Below, piece after piece: positions 35,501-42,845 of a DNA stretch of 42,845 nucleotides (positions are counted from its first letter, which is position 1; every line of letters starts with the position of its first letter). Under the pieces are notes generated by a model. It was not told the DNA's origin. It did no database searches and saw only the letters and a list, made by a program, of their open reading frames with translations. The DNA is from Ectocarpus siliculosus (Eukaryota > Sar > Phaeophyceae > Ectocarpales > Ectocarpaceae), in assembly GCA_000310025.1 (NCBI GenBank), contig FN649727.1, forward strand, positions 5,738,785 through 5,781,629, in the 5' to 3' direction. A program made the position numbers and the translations under genes.

Positions 35501-35772
35501 CGAAATGTGGGTGTGCTTGATGCCATTGGATACATCGAACATGGAAACAGACGTATGTTCAACGCAATATCTCACCCTGACTTTCCCGCTTGGCGCATTC
35601 CATGACGGGAAACCAGCGACAAGGAGAAGTTCCAGATCGACTACAATGACGAGGCCGTGAGGGGAGTCCTCGCCGTCGACGGTGGTACGGTAACGTGGCC
35701 GGCCCCGCAGAAGCCGCCGCCTCCGCCACCCGCGAAGAAGGACGAGGTGGAGGTGAGAAGAGAGAGAGAGAC

Positions 35773-35843
<71 letters not shown>

Positions 35844-38800
35844 GAGACAGAGAGAGACAGAGACAGAGACAGAGACAGAGGGGGAGGGAGAGAGAAACAG
35901 ACAGAGAGAAAGAGAGAGAGAGAGACGGACAAAGAGACCGCACCCCCGGTTGCGTAGTGTAGTCGAAAGGGGGAAGGGAAGGCGCCACACTCTTGGAAGG
36001 CCACAGCATCGACCCCCTCCTGTCATGGCGGCTATGAGCGGTCTAGGCCATGCCGACCGTTCCATTTGTCCACAAGAAGCAATAGCGGCATTCGATCGAA
36101 GCCCGCTCTCCTCCGCCCTCCTCTCCGCTCCTCCCTGGTATGGGAAAGTTAGTTTACGGCAGGCACCATCTTGAACCGAGCCCTACCCCCCTGCCTGTTG
36201 TTGCTGCTGTAGGAGGTAGAGGCAGTGCCGATCGACATAGAGGCCATGTACAAAAAGAGTGCCATGAGGACAACGGCGACGTCGGCTACGGTGCTGGGGC
36301 TCGGCATGATCAGCCCCAACCTGGCGTTCAGCAACATGATGACGACCTTCGCGCTCTCGGGCATCGTAGGCTACCAGGCAAGCTGTATGACAGCCATCTA
36401 GTTGGGAGGAGGAAGAAAGAACCCACGAAACGAAAGGCAGCGGATAGAGGCGAAGGGAATGAGGGTGTGGGGTAGTGGCTAGCGGCTGTGGTCTTGCCGG
36501 GCACCCTCTCGTGGTTTGATGGGTCGGGGTGTGTGTTGTGAGTCGGCGAGTCGTTCACATTGTGTGTGTCCTTTGGTGTTTTTCCTCCAGACAATACTGT
36601 TCCGATTTTCAATAGATTGTCTTCTTGGTACAGCCCTGACGATGCCCTTTTCTATGTGGGAGCGGCTGTCGGGAGGCGTGTTCCTGCTTGGCACAGAAAC
36701 ACGTCCACTCAACACCACCCAATAATGACGTCGACCCTCCCGCCTCTTTTCCCGCTTCCGGTGGTGCTCTCATGATCACCACCCGCTTTTCCCTCTCGAC
36801 CGACCACGCGATACGACGCGGCACGATACACACACAGGTCGTGAAAGGGGTGTCTCACTCCCTGCACTCTCCCCTAATGGCGGTGACCAACGCCATCTCG
36901 GGGTTGACGGCCTTGGGAGGCATGTACCTCATGGGGCCCGGGCTCGTGCCGCACACTACGGCGGAGCTTCTCGGGGCTGGGGCGGTGCTGATCTCCACTG
37001 TTAACATCTCGGGCGGTTTCCTGGTGGGTGTTTTGGTTTGTGCTGTTTTTGAGGCGTACGCGTAAACACGCTTTTCTGTTACATCCGTCGTTTTGTGGCC
37101 TGTGTTCAGTCCACGACCGAGCGTGCCGTGCTCCTGCTGCTGCTGTATTCTTTTTTTTTTTTGTGATTCTGATGCTGCAAGATGTTCGTCACCCCGCCCG
37201 ACAAATGCTACAACACAGCCAGCAGTGTTAGATGGCAATCGTTGTTTTTGCATCCATGTCGTCTTTTTCGGTCTATCTCTCTGGCAAGTTGGCATGTTAT
37301 CGCTTCCATGGAGCTTGACGTACAGTAGGGTTATTTATGCGCGTTCACCACCACGTTTCGTTAAGGGTGCCGTCAACTAGGACCGTCTGCTCTGGGTATA
37401 TCTTGTGCACGCCCAAACATAACGACAGTTCCTGGGTGTATGGTGCCCCGCCTGTTGCCTCTAAATTATGCACCTCACCCGCCCCCAGCTGGTGGCGAAC
37501 AAGATACTACCGTCGACCCAGCTTGAAGGACGCACATGGTTTTTCCCGAAAGAAATCGTCCTTAAAAGCGGGGTCGACTGTACTGACTAATCGGCAGTGG
37601 TAGTTGGCGGTACGGACAAGAAGATACGGCACGCCACTCGCATGTAGTTGTCTGCCAACTATACGCTTCTCAACACGATGCTCGAGCGTGTAGACCACGT
37701 ACCCCACGGTAGTTTCTGGGCGTTGTCTTTTACGTCACAACCTTTACTGATGCGCCTGCCACTCCTCTGTCTTCTGCCTCGTCTCTCGCATGCCCGCCTT
37801 TTGTTTCCCCTGCATGCAGGTGACGAAGAAGATGCTTGACATGTTCAAGCGGCCGGATGACCCCCCAGAGTACTACCAGATGTACCTCCTCCCGGCAGGC
37901 ACGTTGTTGGGAGGATACGCGGTCACCAAGGCTGCGGGATACCCACAGATGGACCACGTGAGGAAAAAGCTTGGGCAATTTATAGACAACGAGTGTTCGC
38001 TGCCGTGCTCGGCGGGCTCTCTGTTCCCCCCGTGGCGTCCGTATCATTGTGACCTGGGTGTGTCTGCTGCTGCTGCTGCTGCTGCTGCTGGATAATTCCT
38101 GCCTGCACGCATTATGTACAGAAGTCACAGAACATAGTATCACGGCAAGGCGAAAAGAGGGAATCGTCCTCGACAGACGTTGGGAGATTGTACCCTTTGT
38201 GAAGGTGACCTCCACAAAACGACGCTATTTTGTGCATCTTGAATCACCCGCAGTCTTTTGCACGTGTATATCTTCTGGCTTCTCTGTATGGTGTAGGCTG
38301 GGATGCACCCACCCCCGTGGATCCAAGCACCGCCCATGCACCCCTTCCAACTCCATCCCCGACCCGTCCCCCACACGCCACTTGCTGCCACGCCAGACAA
38401 GACAAGAGGAAGCAGCACGTCTCTGTGTCGAGCCGTGCCTCGGACACTATCCCATGCCACCAAAACCAAACACGAGGGAAATCAGATACGCGCAAACCTC
38501 GTTTCCCTGCACCGAATCGCCCCCCCCCACACGCCACATTTGAACCAAAACGCGACAGCATCTAACACAAATCTCCGTGGACTCCCCCCCCTCCCCCCTC
38601 CCCCCTGCCTACAGCTTGTGTCCATGGCGTCTGCCGTGTGCTGCATCGGAGGGATCGGCGGCCTCTCTTCGCAGAGCACCGCGCGCCTCGGCAACGTGCT
38701 GGGTATGTCGGGGGTGGCCTTCGGAGTGGCGGCCACGGTGGGGACGCTCGCGCCCGGCCCGGCGCAGCTGGCGCAGCTGGCCGGGCTGATGGGCGTCGGA

Positions 38801-41800
38801 GGCGTGGGCGGATACCAGGTTTGAGAATTCTTTGTTTTTTGTTGCTGCTGGTGTGTGCTACCTAAGTGTGCTGCGCTGTTTTTTTTAAGTTCTGCTGAAT
38901 GTTTTTTTCGTCTTTTTTTTTTGTTTTTCATGTGTAGATCTTGGAGGAAAACATCACCCTACAGTAACCACAAGCAGTCGTGCCACTTCTCGTTGGCGTG
39001 TGCATTTTTCCGATACAGTAGCTCCGTTCCCCTCCCCCCGTTAATTCCATGCGTGCCCCCCCTGCCCTCTCTCGCAAACCAACGGGGACCGAAAAACTAA
39101 TATGTACAGGTGGCGAAGAGGGTCGGCCCCTCCGAGCTCCCCCAGACGGTGGCGGCGTTCCACTCGCTCGTGGGGCTCGCGGCCTGCGGGACCGCGGTGG
39201 GCGACTACACGCACCACATGCACGACCCGGCGGCGACGGCGGACGCGGTGCGCATGAGCGCGGTGTACCTGGCATCCTTCATCGGCGGGGCTACGGCTAC
39301 CGGCTCGGTCGTAGCCTTCGGGAAGCTGCAGGTTGGTGGTGTTTGTTGTTTGTTAGTCTGTCTACACGGTAGTCTTGCCATGCCTTGCAGCGGGTTTCTC
39401 GGAGGCCTCAGCGCTTCGTTTCAAGCTAACTTTCGCACCTAACGTGCTATGCCCGATGAAGGCTGCTGTGATGTGCTGTCCTTCTCCTTCTTCTTTGTTG
39501 TTGTTGTTGTTGTTGTTACATAAAAAAACGGTCGCTACTCAGTACCACCTTGGCATCCGCACTGGTCCACCTGGCTCGGGCACTTTCTGTGGTCACCGGC
39601 CGACTACATGTACCCAAAATCGTTATTTGCTACGATTCGTTCGCCTGAGTTCTTGTATACACCCTAAGCCGTGATGTGATGTGCTCTCCTCGCGCTGTCG
39701 TATCGTTGCACCCTCATTGTGTCATTACTCGTCGTTGTGTTTTTGCAGGGACTGCTGCCGTCTGCGGCCCTCAAGCTGCCCGGTAGGGACCCGATGAACG
39801 CGGGCGTGGGGCTGGCGTGCCTGGGGGGCATGGCTGCCTTTGTCGTCGGACCCTCTTCTCCTGCGGTACGTACAGCAGTACACCAAGCGAAATCACCACC
39901 CTGTTACTGCCGTACAGTCCGAACCCCCCAAGTATCATCGCGTCCCTGGGTTCATTCACGCCGCCAATTCAAAAGTACAGAGTCCCAAGTGTTGTCGACC
40001 TGACTCTGACCTTTCCTGGAGATCCTGAATCCAGGGTTGAGAAGTTACTCATGATTGTCCCGCTTCCAGCTTATTCGGCTCAACTTCTGTTGAGGTTTTC
40101 CACGAGGGAGGGAGGGAGGGAGGGAGGGAGGGGGGAGGCACTGCTGACAGACCCTTCACGTCGATACAGCTTCAGTTTTTTGTCTCTCTCTTGAATGGTG
40201 CCCCGGAACGCGCGTCAGGATATTTGTGTCTCATACAGAAGTTTGTACAACACCATGCATGCATCCTGTGGGATAGTATCGCTCGGTTGACACGCGTTTA
40301 GATGCCGTTGTTGCTATTGCTCTTGTTATTTGTTGTTGTTGTTGTTGTTACAATGTTGGTGTAAGATGTGGGACTTCTCTGGCTTGCGGTCGTCAAGTAG
40401 ATGATCATGGCAAGTTTTGGCGAGGACTTTGCTGCTACTTCCGCGCTGACGGGGAAACAGCCTTAACCTTGCTCCTACGCCTCACGCCAGAACGTTTACC
40501 ACGCTCTGTCTACACCATACCCCCCTCCGCCTGCCCCCCATGTTAGCGTCACCCGAGGTCCCTCCTCGTTCTCTGTGACCGTCCCCTCCCCCGTGTTGTG
40601 ATTTATGCTACACCACTGACTATGCTGTGTGCTGTGCTGTAGATGGGATGCGCGCTGCTCGGGCTCTCCGCCGCCGGATCGGGCTTCTTGGGGGCGCACA
40701 TGACTGCATCCATCGGGGGTGCCGACATGCCGGTGGTAAGAAACCAGACGAGACAATGTACAACGTGTCCGGAGAGTTTTAGAATCGGAGAGGACGTAAA
40801 TTACCTTGGACGCAGGCGGGTTGTGCAAGCAGGGTTAAGCGCCCAAGGCGCCGAGGCTTTTTGGGCGATGCATGGTCGAAGCACCTGCGGCCCGCTGTCC
40901 GTTGAAACGAAACAAGACGAAACCTCGTGTGTTCGGTCGTGACAGCGTATAGCACTCGGTGCGAGGAGCCCAGAAAATGGCTGCGCTCGGAAGACGGGTG
41001 TACTTGTGTGCCATGATTACCGACTGCACCACCACGCTGGCCTTCATCTACAGCACGCCCTTTTCTTCCTGTGGCTTGCGGCTCTCACGCACTTCATCTC
41101 TGTGTGTGTTTATTTTTTTCATTATTTGCATCGACCGCGCTAACCGACTGACCATTGAAAATATATATGTCAGTTTCAGTGCGATTGAAAACACAAACTG
41201 CTTTGAAAGGCCGTAGTGTGTGTGTGTTTTATCCTCTGCCGCGCCAGGTGATCACCGTGCTGAACTCGTACTCGGGGTGGGCCCTGTGTGCCGAGGGCTT
41301 CATGCTGGACAAGCCGCTGCTTACCGTGGTGGGGGCACTCATCGGCTCTTCCGGGGCGATCTTGACGGACATCATGTGCAAGGTGTGTGGAACATGGTGG
41401 GGGTGACCAAACGTGCAAGCGGACACGCAGGGCGTGCGAGGTCTGCGCGGAGGCATGCTGTGTGCATGGTCATGCCGTACAACGTAGTTCCATCCATACT
41501 CTCAGAGCAAGACACTGTAGATTGTGTCTTTAGTGGTTGCAAGCACCTGCAAGCGCACACGGGCTCATACCGGCGTAGCTGAAGAGAAGAATGGCATGCC
41601 ATGCTGTTGTTTCGTTCATATTTTGTGAATCCTTGGTTGGCACGCTGGTAGGAAATTTGCCAAACGGGTACCTAGTGTTATAATCTTCGCGTTTGGGCTA
41701 TTTAGCTGAGGGTTTTGTTCTCAGGTCTCCTCAGGAGAGAAGCGGCGGGTGGGAAGGGGTCAGATATGGGTTGAGCGTCGCGTGCCACTCACTCAACCAG

Positions 41801-41999
41801 CCAAAATCGTTGGCCGCTACTGCACTTCACGACACTTGTTTTTATCGTCCGCAAGGCGATGAACCGCGACATCGTGTCCGTGCTCCTCGGGGGCTTCGGG
41901 ACCAAGGCCACCGCGGGCGGCGAGGCCATGGCCATCGAGGGCGAGGCCACCATGACCACCGCACCCGACGTGGCAACAGCGCTCACCGAGGCGAACTCG
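24676..41999 (+). CDS. NNT: Mitochondrial NAD(P) transhydrogenase, exons 1-18, 3' end outside window
   Basis: NNT uses the inner-membrane proton gradient to drive hydride transfer from NADH to NADP+. Inferred exons: 24676-24852, 26099-26302, 26866-27054, 27618-27743, 28492-28641, 29708-29863, 34120-34209, 34897-35018, 35617-35752, 36213-36377, 36838-37023, 37820-37957, 38615-38818, 39110-39331, 39749-39865, 40643-40735, 41248-41382 and 41856-41999. They give 918 codons in phase. Exon 1 encodes an Arg-rich, acid-poor presequence ([13 protein letters not shown]). Domain I has [18 protein letters not shown], the Rossmann [17 protein letters not shown] and [10 protein letters not shown]. Domain II follows, with [55 protein letters not shown] and [13 protein letters not shown]. 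It breaks off after LTEANS, before NADP-binding domain III. The order dI-dII-dIII matches animal NNT. The intron after 36377 has a GC donor. The duplicate of exon 5 at 30957-31106 is left out as an assembly artefact. Confidence 0.93.
26480..26552. repeat. (TG)n and (GA)n microsatellites in an NNT intron
   Basis: A short TG run (about 26480-26494) is followed by a pure GA run (26521-26552) in the intron after NNT exon 2. Confidence 0.9.
28074..28963 (+). repeat. Segment present twice (first copy), containing NNT exon 5
   Basis: From GAGAGGTAAGGAGGCAGAGG the sequence recurs at 30539 with a constant offset of 2465 nt and no indels. It looks identical to about 28735, and the rest of the interval matches a badly called version. 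This copy includes the Rossmann exon 28492-28641 and is followed by the proper next exon (29708), so I take it as the true locus. Confidence 0.85.
28951..29357 (-). mobile_element. LINE copy A, 5'-truncated 3' end, with poly(C) tail
   Basis: Only the last 130 or so codons of the LINE ORF are present. On the minus strand they run from [14 protein letters not shown] through [18 protein letters not shown] and [14 protein letters not shown] to [14 protein letters not shown] and a TAA. The frame is intact. The 3' end is GAGTACGC followed by T and 12 C (G run at 28951-28962 on the + strand). Homology to copy B stops abruptly near 29354. By eye about 25 substitutions separate it from copy B over 390 nt, so these are different insertions of one subfamily. 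It lies antisense in the intron between NNT exons 5 and 6. Confidence 0.88.
29900..30438. other. Low-quality sequence: degraded read of a LINE 3' end
   Basis: The base calls drift into runs of doubled and tripled bases (AAATTTTTTCCCC, GGGGCCAAAAAAGG). Read on the minus strand, it can still be matched to LINE copy [15 protein letters not shown] stands for [14 protein letters not shown], and [10 protein letters not shown] for [10 protein letters not shown]. It begins next to a G run at about 29909-29926, as the other copies do, and runs into the N gap. It should not be used for gene prediction. Confidence 0.85.
30439..30538. other. Assembly gap of 100 N
   Basis: Exactly 100 N residues, which suggests a placeholder for a gap of unknown size. 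Confidence 0.98.
30539..31428 (+). repeat. Segment present twice (second copy), probable misassembly
   Basis: This is a copy of 28074-28963 at a constant 2465-nt offset, starting right at the N gap. The first 660 nt or so look identical to the first copy. The last 230 nt (31201-31428) match only through poor base calls with excess G and C runs. It is joined to LINE copy B. Confidence 0.85.
30957..31106 (+). pseudogene. Second copy of NNT exon 5 (artefactual duplicate)
   Basis: It is the same 50 codons as 28492-28641 ([18 protein letters not shown] at the start, EFLEVDLQ at the end), with the same poly(T)GTAAG acceptor and GTGAGT donor. No copy of the next exon ([13 protein letters not shown]) follows before exon 34120, so including it would give a protein with two Rossmann cores. 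I treat it as an assembly duplicate. Confidence 0.75.
31411..33500 (-). mobile_element. LINE copy B, long, RT intact, with poly(C) tail
   Basis: This is the longest LINE copy in the window, antisense in the intron between NNT exons 6 and 7. On the minus strand it runs from just before the RT domain to a TAA at 31437-31439, then GAGTACGC and 19 C (G run at 31411-31429 on the + strand). The left part of its ORF (33400-33500) is poorly called, and another G run lies at about 33509-33523. The true 5' end and any endonuclease domain are therefore missing or lost in a collapsed assembly junction. Confidence 0.9.
31437..33488 (-). CDS. LINE reverse transcriptase, uninterrupted 683-codon ORF
   Basis: The reverse transcriptase of a non-LTR element would copy element RNA at a nicked target. 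Visible blocks are [34 protein letters not shown] (motif 1), [16 protein letters not shown] (motif 2), [13 protein letters not shown] (motif A), [14 protein letters not shown] (motif B) and LFADDFVG (motif C, near 32758-32781). YTYLGVEIA follows, and the C-terminus carries CDCGFECED with HVVAEC (C-x-C-x8-H-x4-C). No RNase H domain is seen. The catalytic Asp residues are kept and the frame is open to the last codons. The first 30 or so residues come from poor sequence, so the nominal start near 33488 is not a real start codon. I cannot assign a clade. Confidence 0.88.
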   Translation of the reverse strand: MKKLPCPKTTRGEGKIKQFLKFGGKGKNPLKGLLYNWVWKNEYAPSRWRKGVVVNLFKKGDKTDPGNYRGITLLNTVGKVFCKLLNDRIVGVLEKKRSISEGQAGFRQKRGCVDHAFTVGRIIQGRKRAGKRTYCFFLDVKKAYDTVWRNGLWKQLSKYGIKGKMWRVLKKMTECTKSAVMLDGELSKFFDIEQGVPQGCTLSPTLFQVFINDLLEVVEAVRKGVKVGDTETSVSGMLFADDFVGMSDTPEGLQLQIDAAKKFTDKWRLSANVAKSAVMVCNEGRKEPVEHRWKWGIEEIAVVDQYTYLGVEIAKDCSWNAHMSKVAEKGKARAGKLHPILANRHLDTRIKLTVLKSVIVPPLEYAGEVWEGNKKVVKELEAAQMKAAKIILGCSKRTNNAAVRAELGIQSLRSGRDVRKLTWQYRMCGMGEERLPRIVWEAKWANKKRGRQPTEWVKVVEDVWKGLDIDEDETLETEGLQGFKKKISVACADREEQNLRKESKDKEGLEVYGMLKEGIGFKDYLHGPMDAGTKLKVKCRTGDIGLRERRRRHRTVDDEDDKFKCDCGFECEDSVHVVAECPWYEKEREVYMTELGRIQGTYREMFEAWNREERTVAVLGSRKWFEKAGSDIGRIDKLGKTFLSHLWPSRKERLAIGDRSCGNNAPSSRGRVVNGLTAKACKA
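34229..34273. repeat. (TTTCG)n repeat in an NNT intron
   Basis: A pentanucleotide repeat with one TTTTG variant, beginning 19 nt after the donor of NNT exon 7. Confidence 0.85.
35757..35940. repeat. (GA)n/(GACA)n purine-rich tract in an NNT intron
   Basis: About 180 nt of GAGA and GACA units begin directly after the donor of NNT exon 9 (GTGAGA at 35753). The strand asymmetry is extreme. The complementary strand encodes long open Ser/Leu frames that are artefacts of the repeat. Confidence 0.92.
38064..38090. repeat. (TGC)n trinucleotide repeat in an NNT intron
   Basis: Nine TGC/CTG units in the intron after NNT exon 12. Confidence 0.85.
39495..39517. repeat. (TTG)n repeat in an NNT intron
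   Basis: Seven to eight TTG units in the intron after NNT exon 14. A similar run lies at 40331-40349 in the next intron. Confidence 0.85.
40104..40131. repeat. (GGGA)n repeat in an NNT intron
   Basis: Six to seven GGGA units in the intron after NNT exon 15. Confidence 0.85.
41122..41155 (-). repeat. tRNA D-arm-like short repeat, copy 3
   Basis: The minus strand reads GGTCAGTCGGTTAGCGCGGT, then CGATGCAAATAATG, an A-rich stretch and CACACACA. It shares the A-box-like core with the two copies near 18.8 kb and the A-rich/CA tail with copy 1. There is no T-arm. It lies in the intron before NNT exon 17. Confidence 0.5.
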
Positions 42000-42411
42000 G
42001 TGAGGAGAGGGTTTGCCAGAGACGGAAGTGGGGGGTGGGCGGGGTGGAAGGGTTAGGCAGAGGCAGAGGCCAGAACAGCGGTGGCGGGAAGGGGATGTGT
42101 GGTGGAGGATTTTCCAAAAATACTCAACTCTTAGCTGCGGATAAAGACGGATTTGCTGTGCCGTAGTATGACGGAAAAAACAACGTGTTTGTGTTTGCCT
42201 TTCTGTCCGACGCTATTTAGCTCCATCTCGAGCCCTACTTTGTTGCCCTGATCCTTTTCTCTCGCGTGGTGCGCGTAGTCTATTTCATATTTTCATGGAG
42301 GTGTTGTTACCCGTGCCGCCCTCTGCCGTGCGGCCTATCCTATTCCTTACAGCAGTGGTTTCGGGCGACGGATGGTCGATTACTTTCGTCCGATCCTGTT
42401 GGTCTCTCCCT
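42000..42411 (+). other. Start of the last visible NNT intron
   Basis: The donor GTGAGG at 42000-42005 follows LTEANS. The next exon, expected to open domain III (the NADP-binding P-loop region), is not in the window. I see no other feature before the minisatellite. Confidence 0.6.
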
Positions 42412-42845
42412 CCCTAACCCTGTTCCTATCCCTAACAACCCTAACCCTGTTCCTATCCCTAACAACCCTAACCCTGTTCCTATCCCTAACAACCCTGACC
42501 CTGTTCCTAACCCTAACAACCCTGACCCTGTTCCTATCCCTAACAACCCTGACCCTGTTCCTATCCCTAACAACCCTAACCCTGTTCCTATCCCTAACAA
42601 CCCTGACCCTGTTCCTATCCCTAACAACCCTGACCCTGTTCCTAACCCTAACAACCCTGACCCTGTTCCTATCCCTAACAACCCTGACCCTGTTCCTAAC
42701 CCTAACAACCCTGACCCTGTTCCTAACCCTAACAACCCTGACCCTGTTCCTAACCCTAACAACCCTGACCCTGTTCCTATCCCTAACAACCCTGACCCGG
42801 TTCCTAGCCATAACAACCCTGACCCTGTTCCTATCCCTAACAACC
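42412..42845. repeat. 27-bp minisatellite with telomere-like CCCTAAC motif
   Basis: About 16 units of 27 bp (CCCTGTTCCTATCCCTAACAACCCTGA type) run to the window edge. The variable positions are TATCCC versus AACCC and CCCTGA versus CCCTAA. Because 27 is a multiple of three, at least two minus-strand frames stay open throughout (GLLGIGTGS-type and VRVVRDRNR-type); these are not genes. The tract lies inside the intron after NNT exon 18. Confidence 0.92.

Noticed and set aside
35423-36065. Minus-strand Ser/Leu-repeat ORFs
   Set aside because: Direct translation of the GA/GACA microsatellite after NNT exon 9.
42340-42843. Minus-strand 167- and 143-codon repeat proteins (GLGTGSGLL and RNRVRVVR types)
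   Set aside because: Both frames are open only because the minisatellite unit is 27 bp, a multiple of three without stops.
1-42845. CRISPR arrays, operons, riboswitches or bacterial-type systems
   Set aside because: No direct-repeat/spacer structure and no tightly packed ORFs. The genes are spliced eukaryotic genes throughout.

Overview
This window is nuclear DNA from a eukaryote with intron-rich, GC-rich genes. The coding exons are short to medium (about 40-820 nt). They are separated by long introns (mostly 300-1300 nt) full of homopolymers and microsatellites. The gene content fits a photosynthetic stramenopile, and the style resembles a brown alga such as Ectocarpus: a PPR protein, an animal-like TRPC4AP/TRUSS homologue, a C1orf74-like protein and a fused proton-pumping transhydrogenase. 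That taxonomic placement is an inference; no marker gene is present.

Layout. (1) 1-1762 holds the 3' part of a frameshifted non-LTR retrotransposon on the + strand, ending in a 19-nt C run. (2) 1814-7449 holds the last eight exons of a pentatricopeptide-repeat (PPR) gene, + strand; the retrotransposon sits in the intron just before the first visible exon. (3) 8237-about 9575 is a minus-strand gene resembling the UPF0739/C1orf74 (DUF4504) family; its first exon is unresolved. (4) 10946-22008 is a complete 16-exon TRPC4AP (TRUSS) homologue, about 1264 codons, + strand. (5) 22009-24575 shows no convincing gene. (6) 24676 to beyond the window is a mitochondrial NAD(P) transhydrogenase (NNT), + strand. 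Eighteen exons are visible, covering the presequence, the NAD-binding domain I and the membrane domain II. The NADP-binding domain III lies past the right edge. The window ends inside an NNT intron, in a 27-bp telomere-like minisatellite.

Two further retrotransposon copies of a related family lie antisense in NNT introns. Around them the assembly is damaged. There is a 100-N gap, about 540 nt of badly called sequence, and an exact second copy of one NNT exon with its flanks at a constant 2465-nt offset. I read this as a repeat-induced misjoin, not a real exon duplication.

The three complete or near-complete host genes do not form a pathway. The PPR protein (organelle RNA processing) and NNT (mitochondrial NADPH and proton gradient) both point to organelles. 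TRPC4AP is known in animals as a CUL4-DDB1 substrate receptor. The most unusual observation is that every copy of the retrotransposon family ends in the same short sequence (AGTACGC) followed by poly(C) instead of poly(A).
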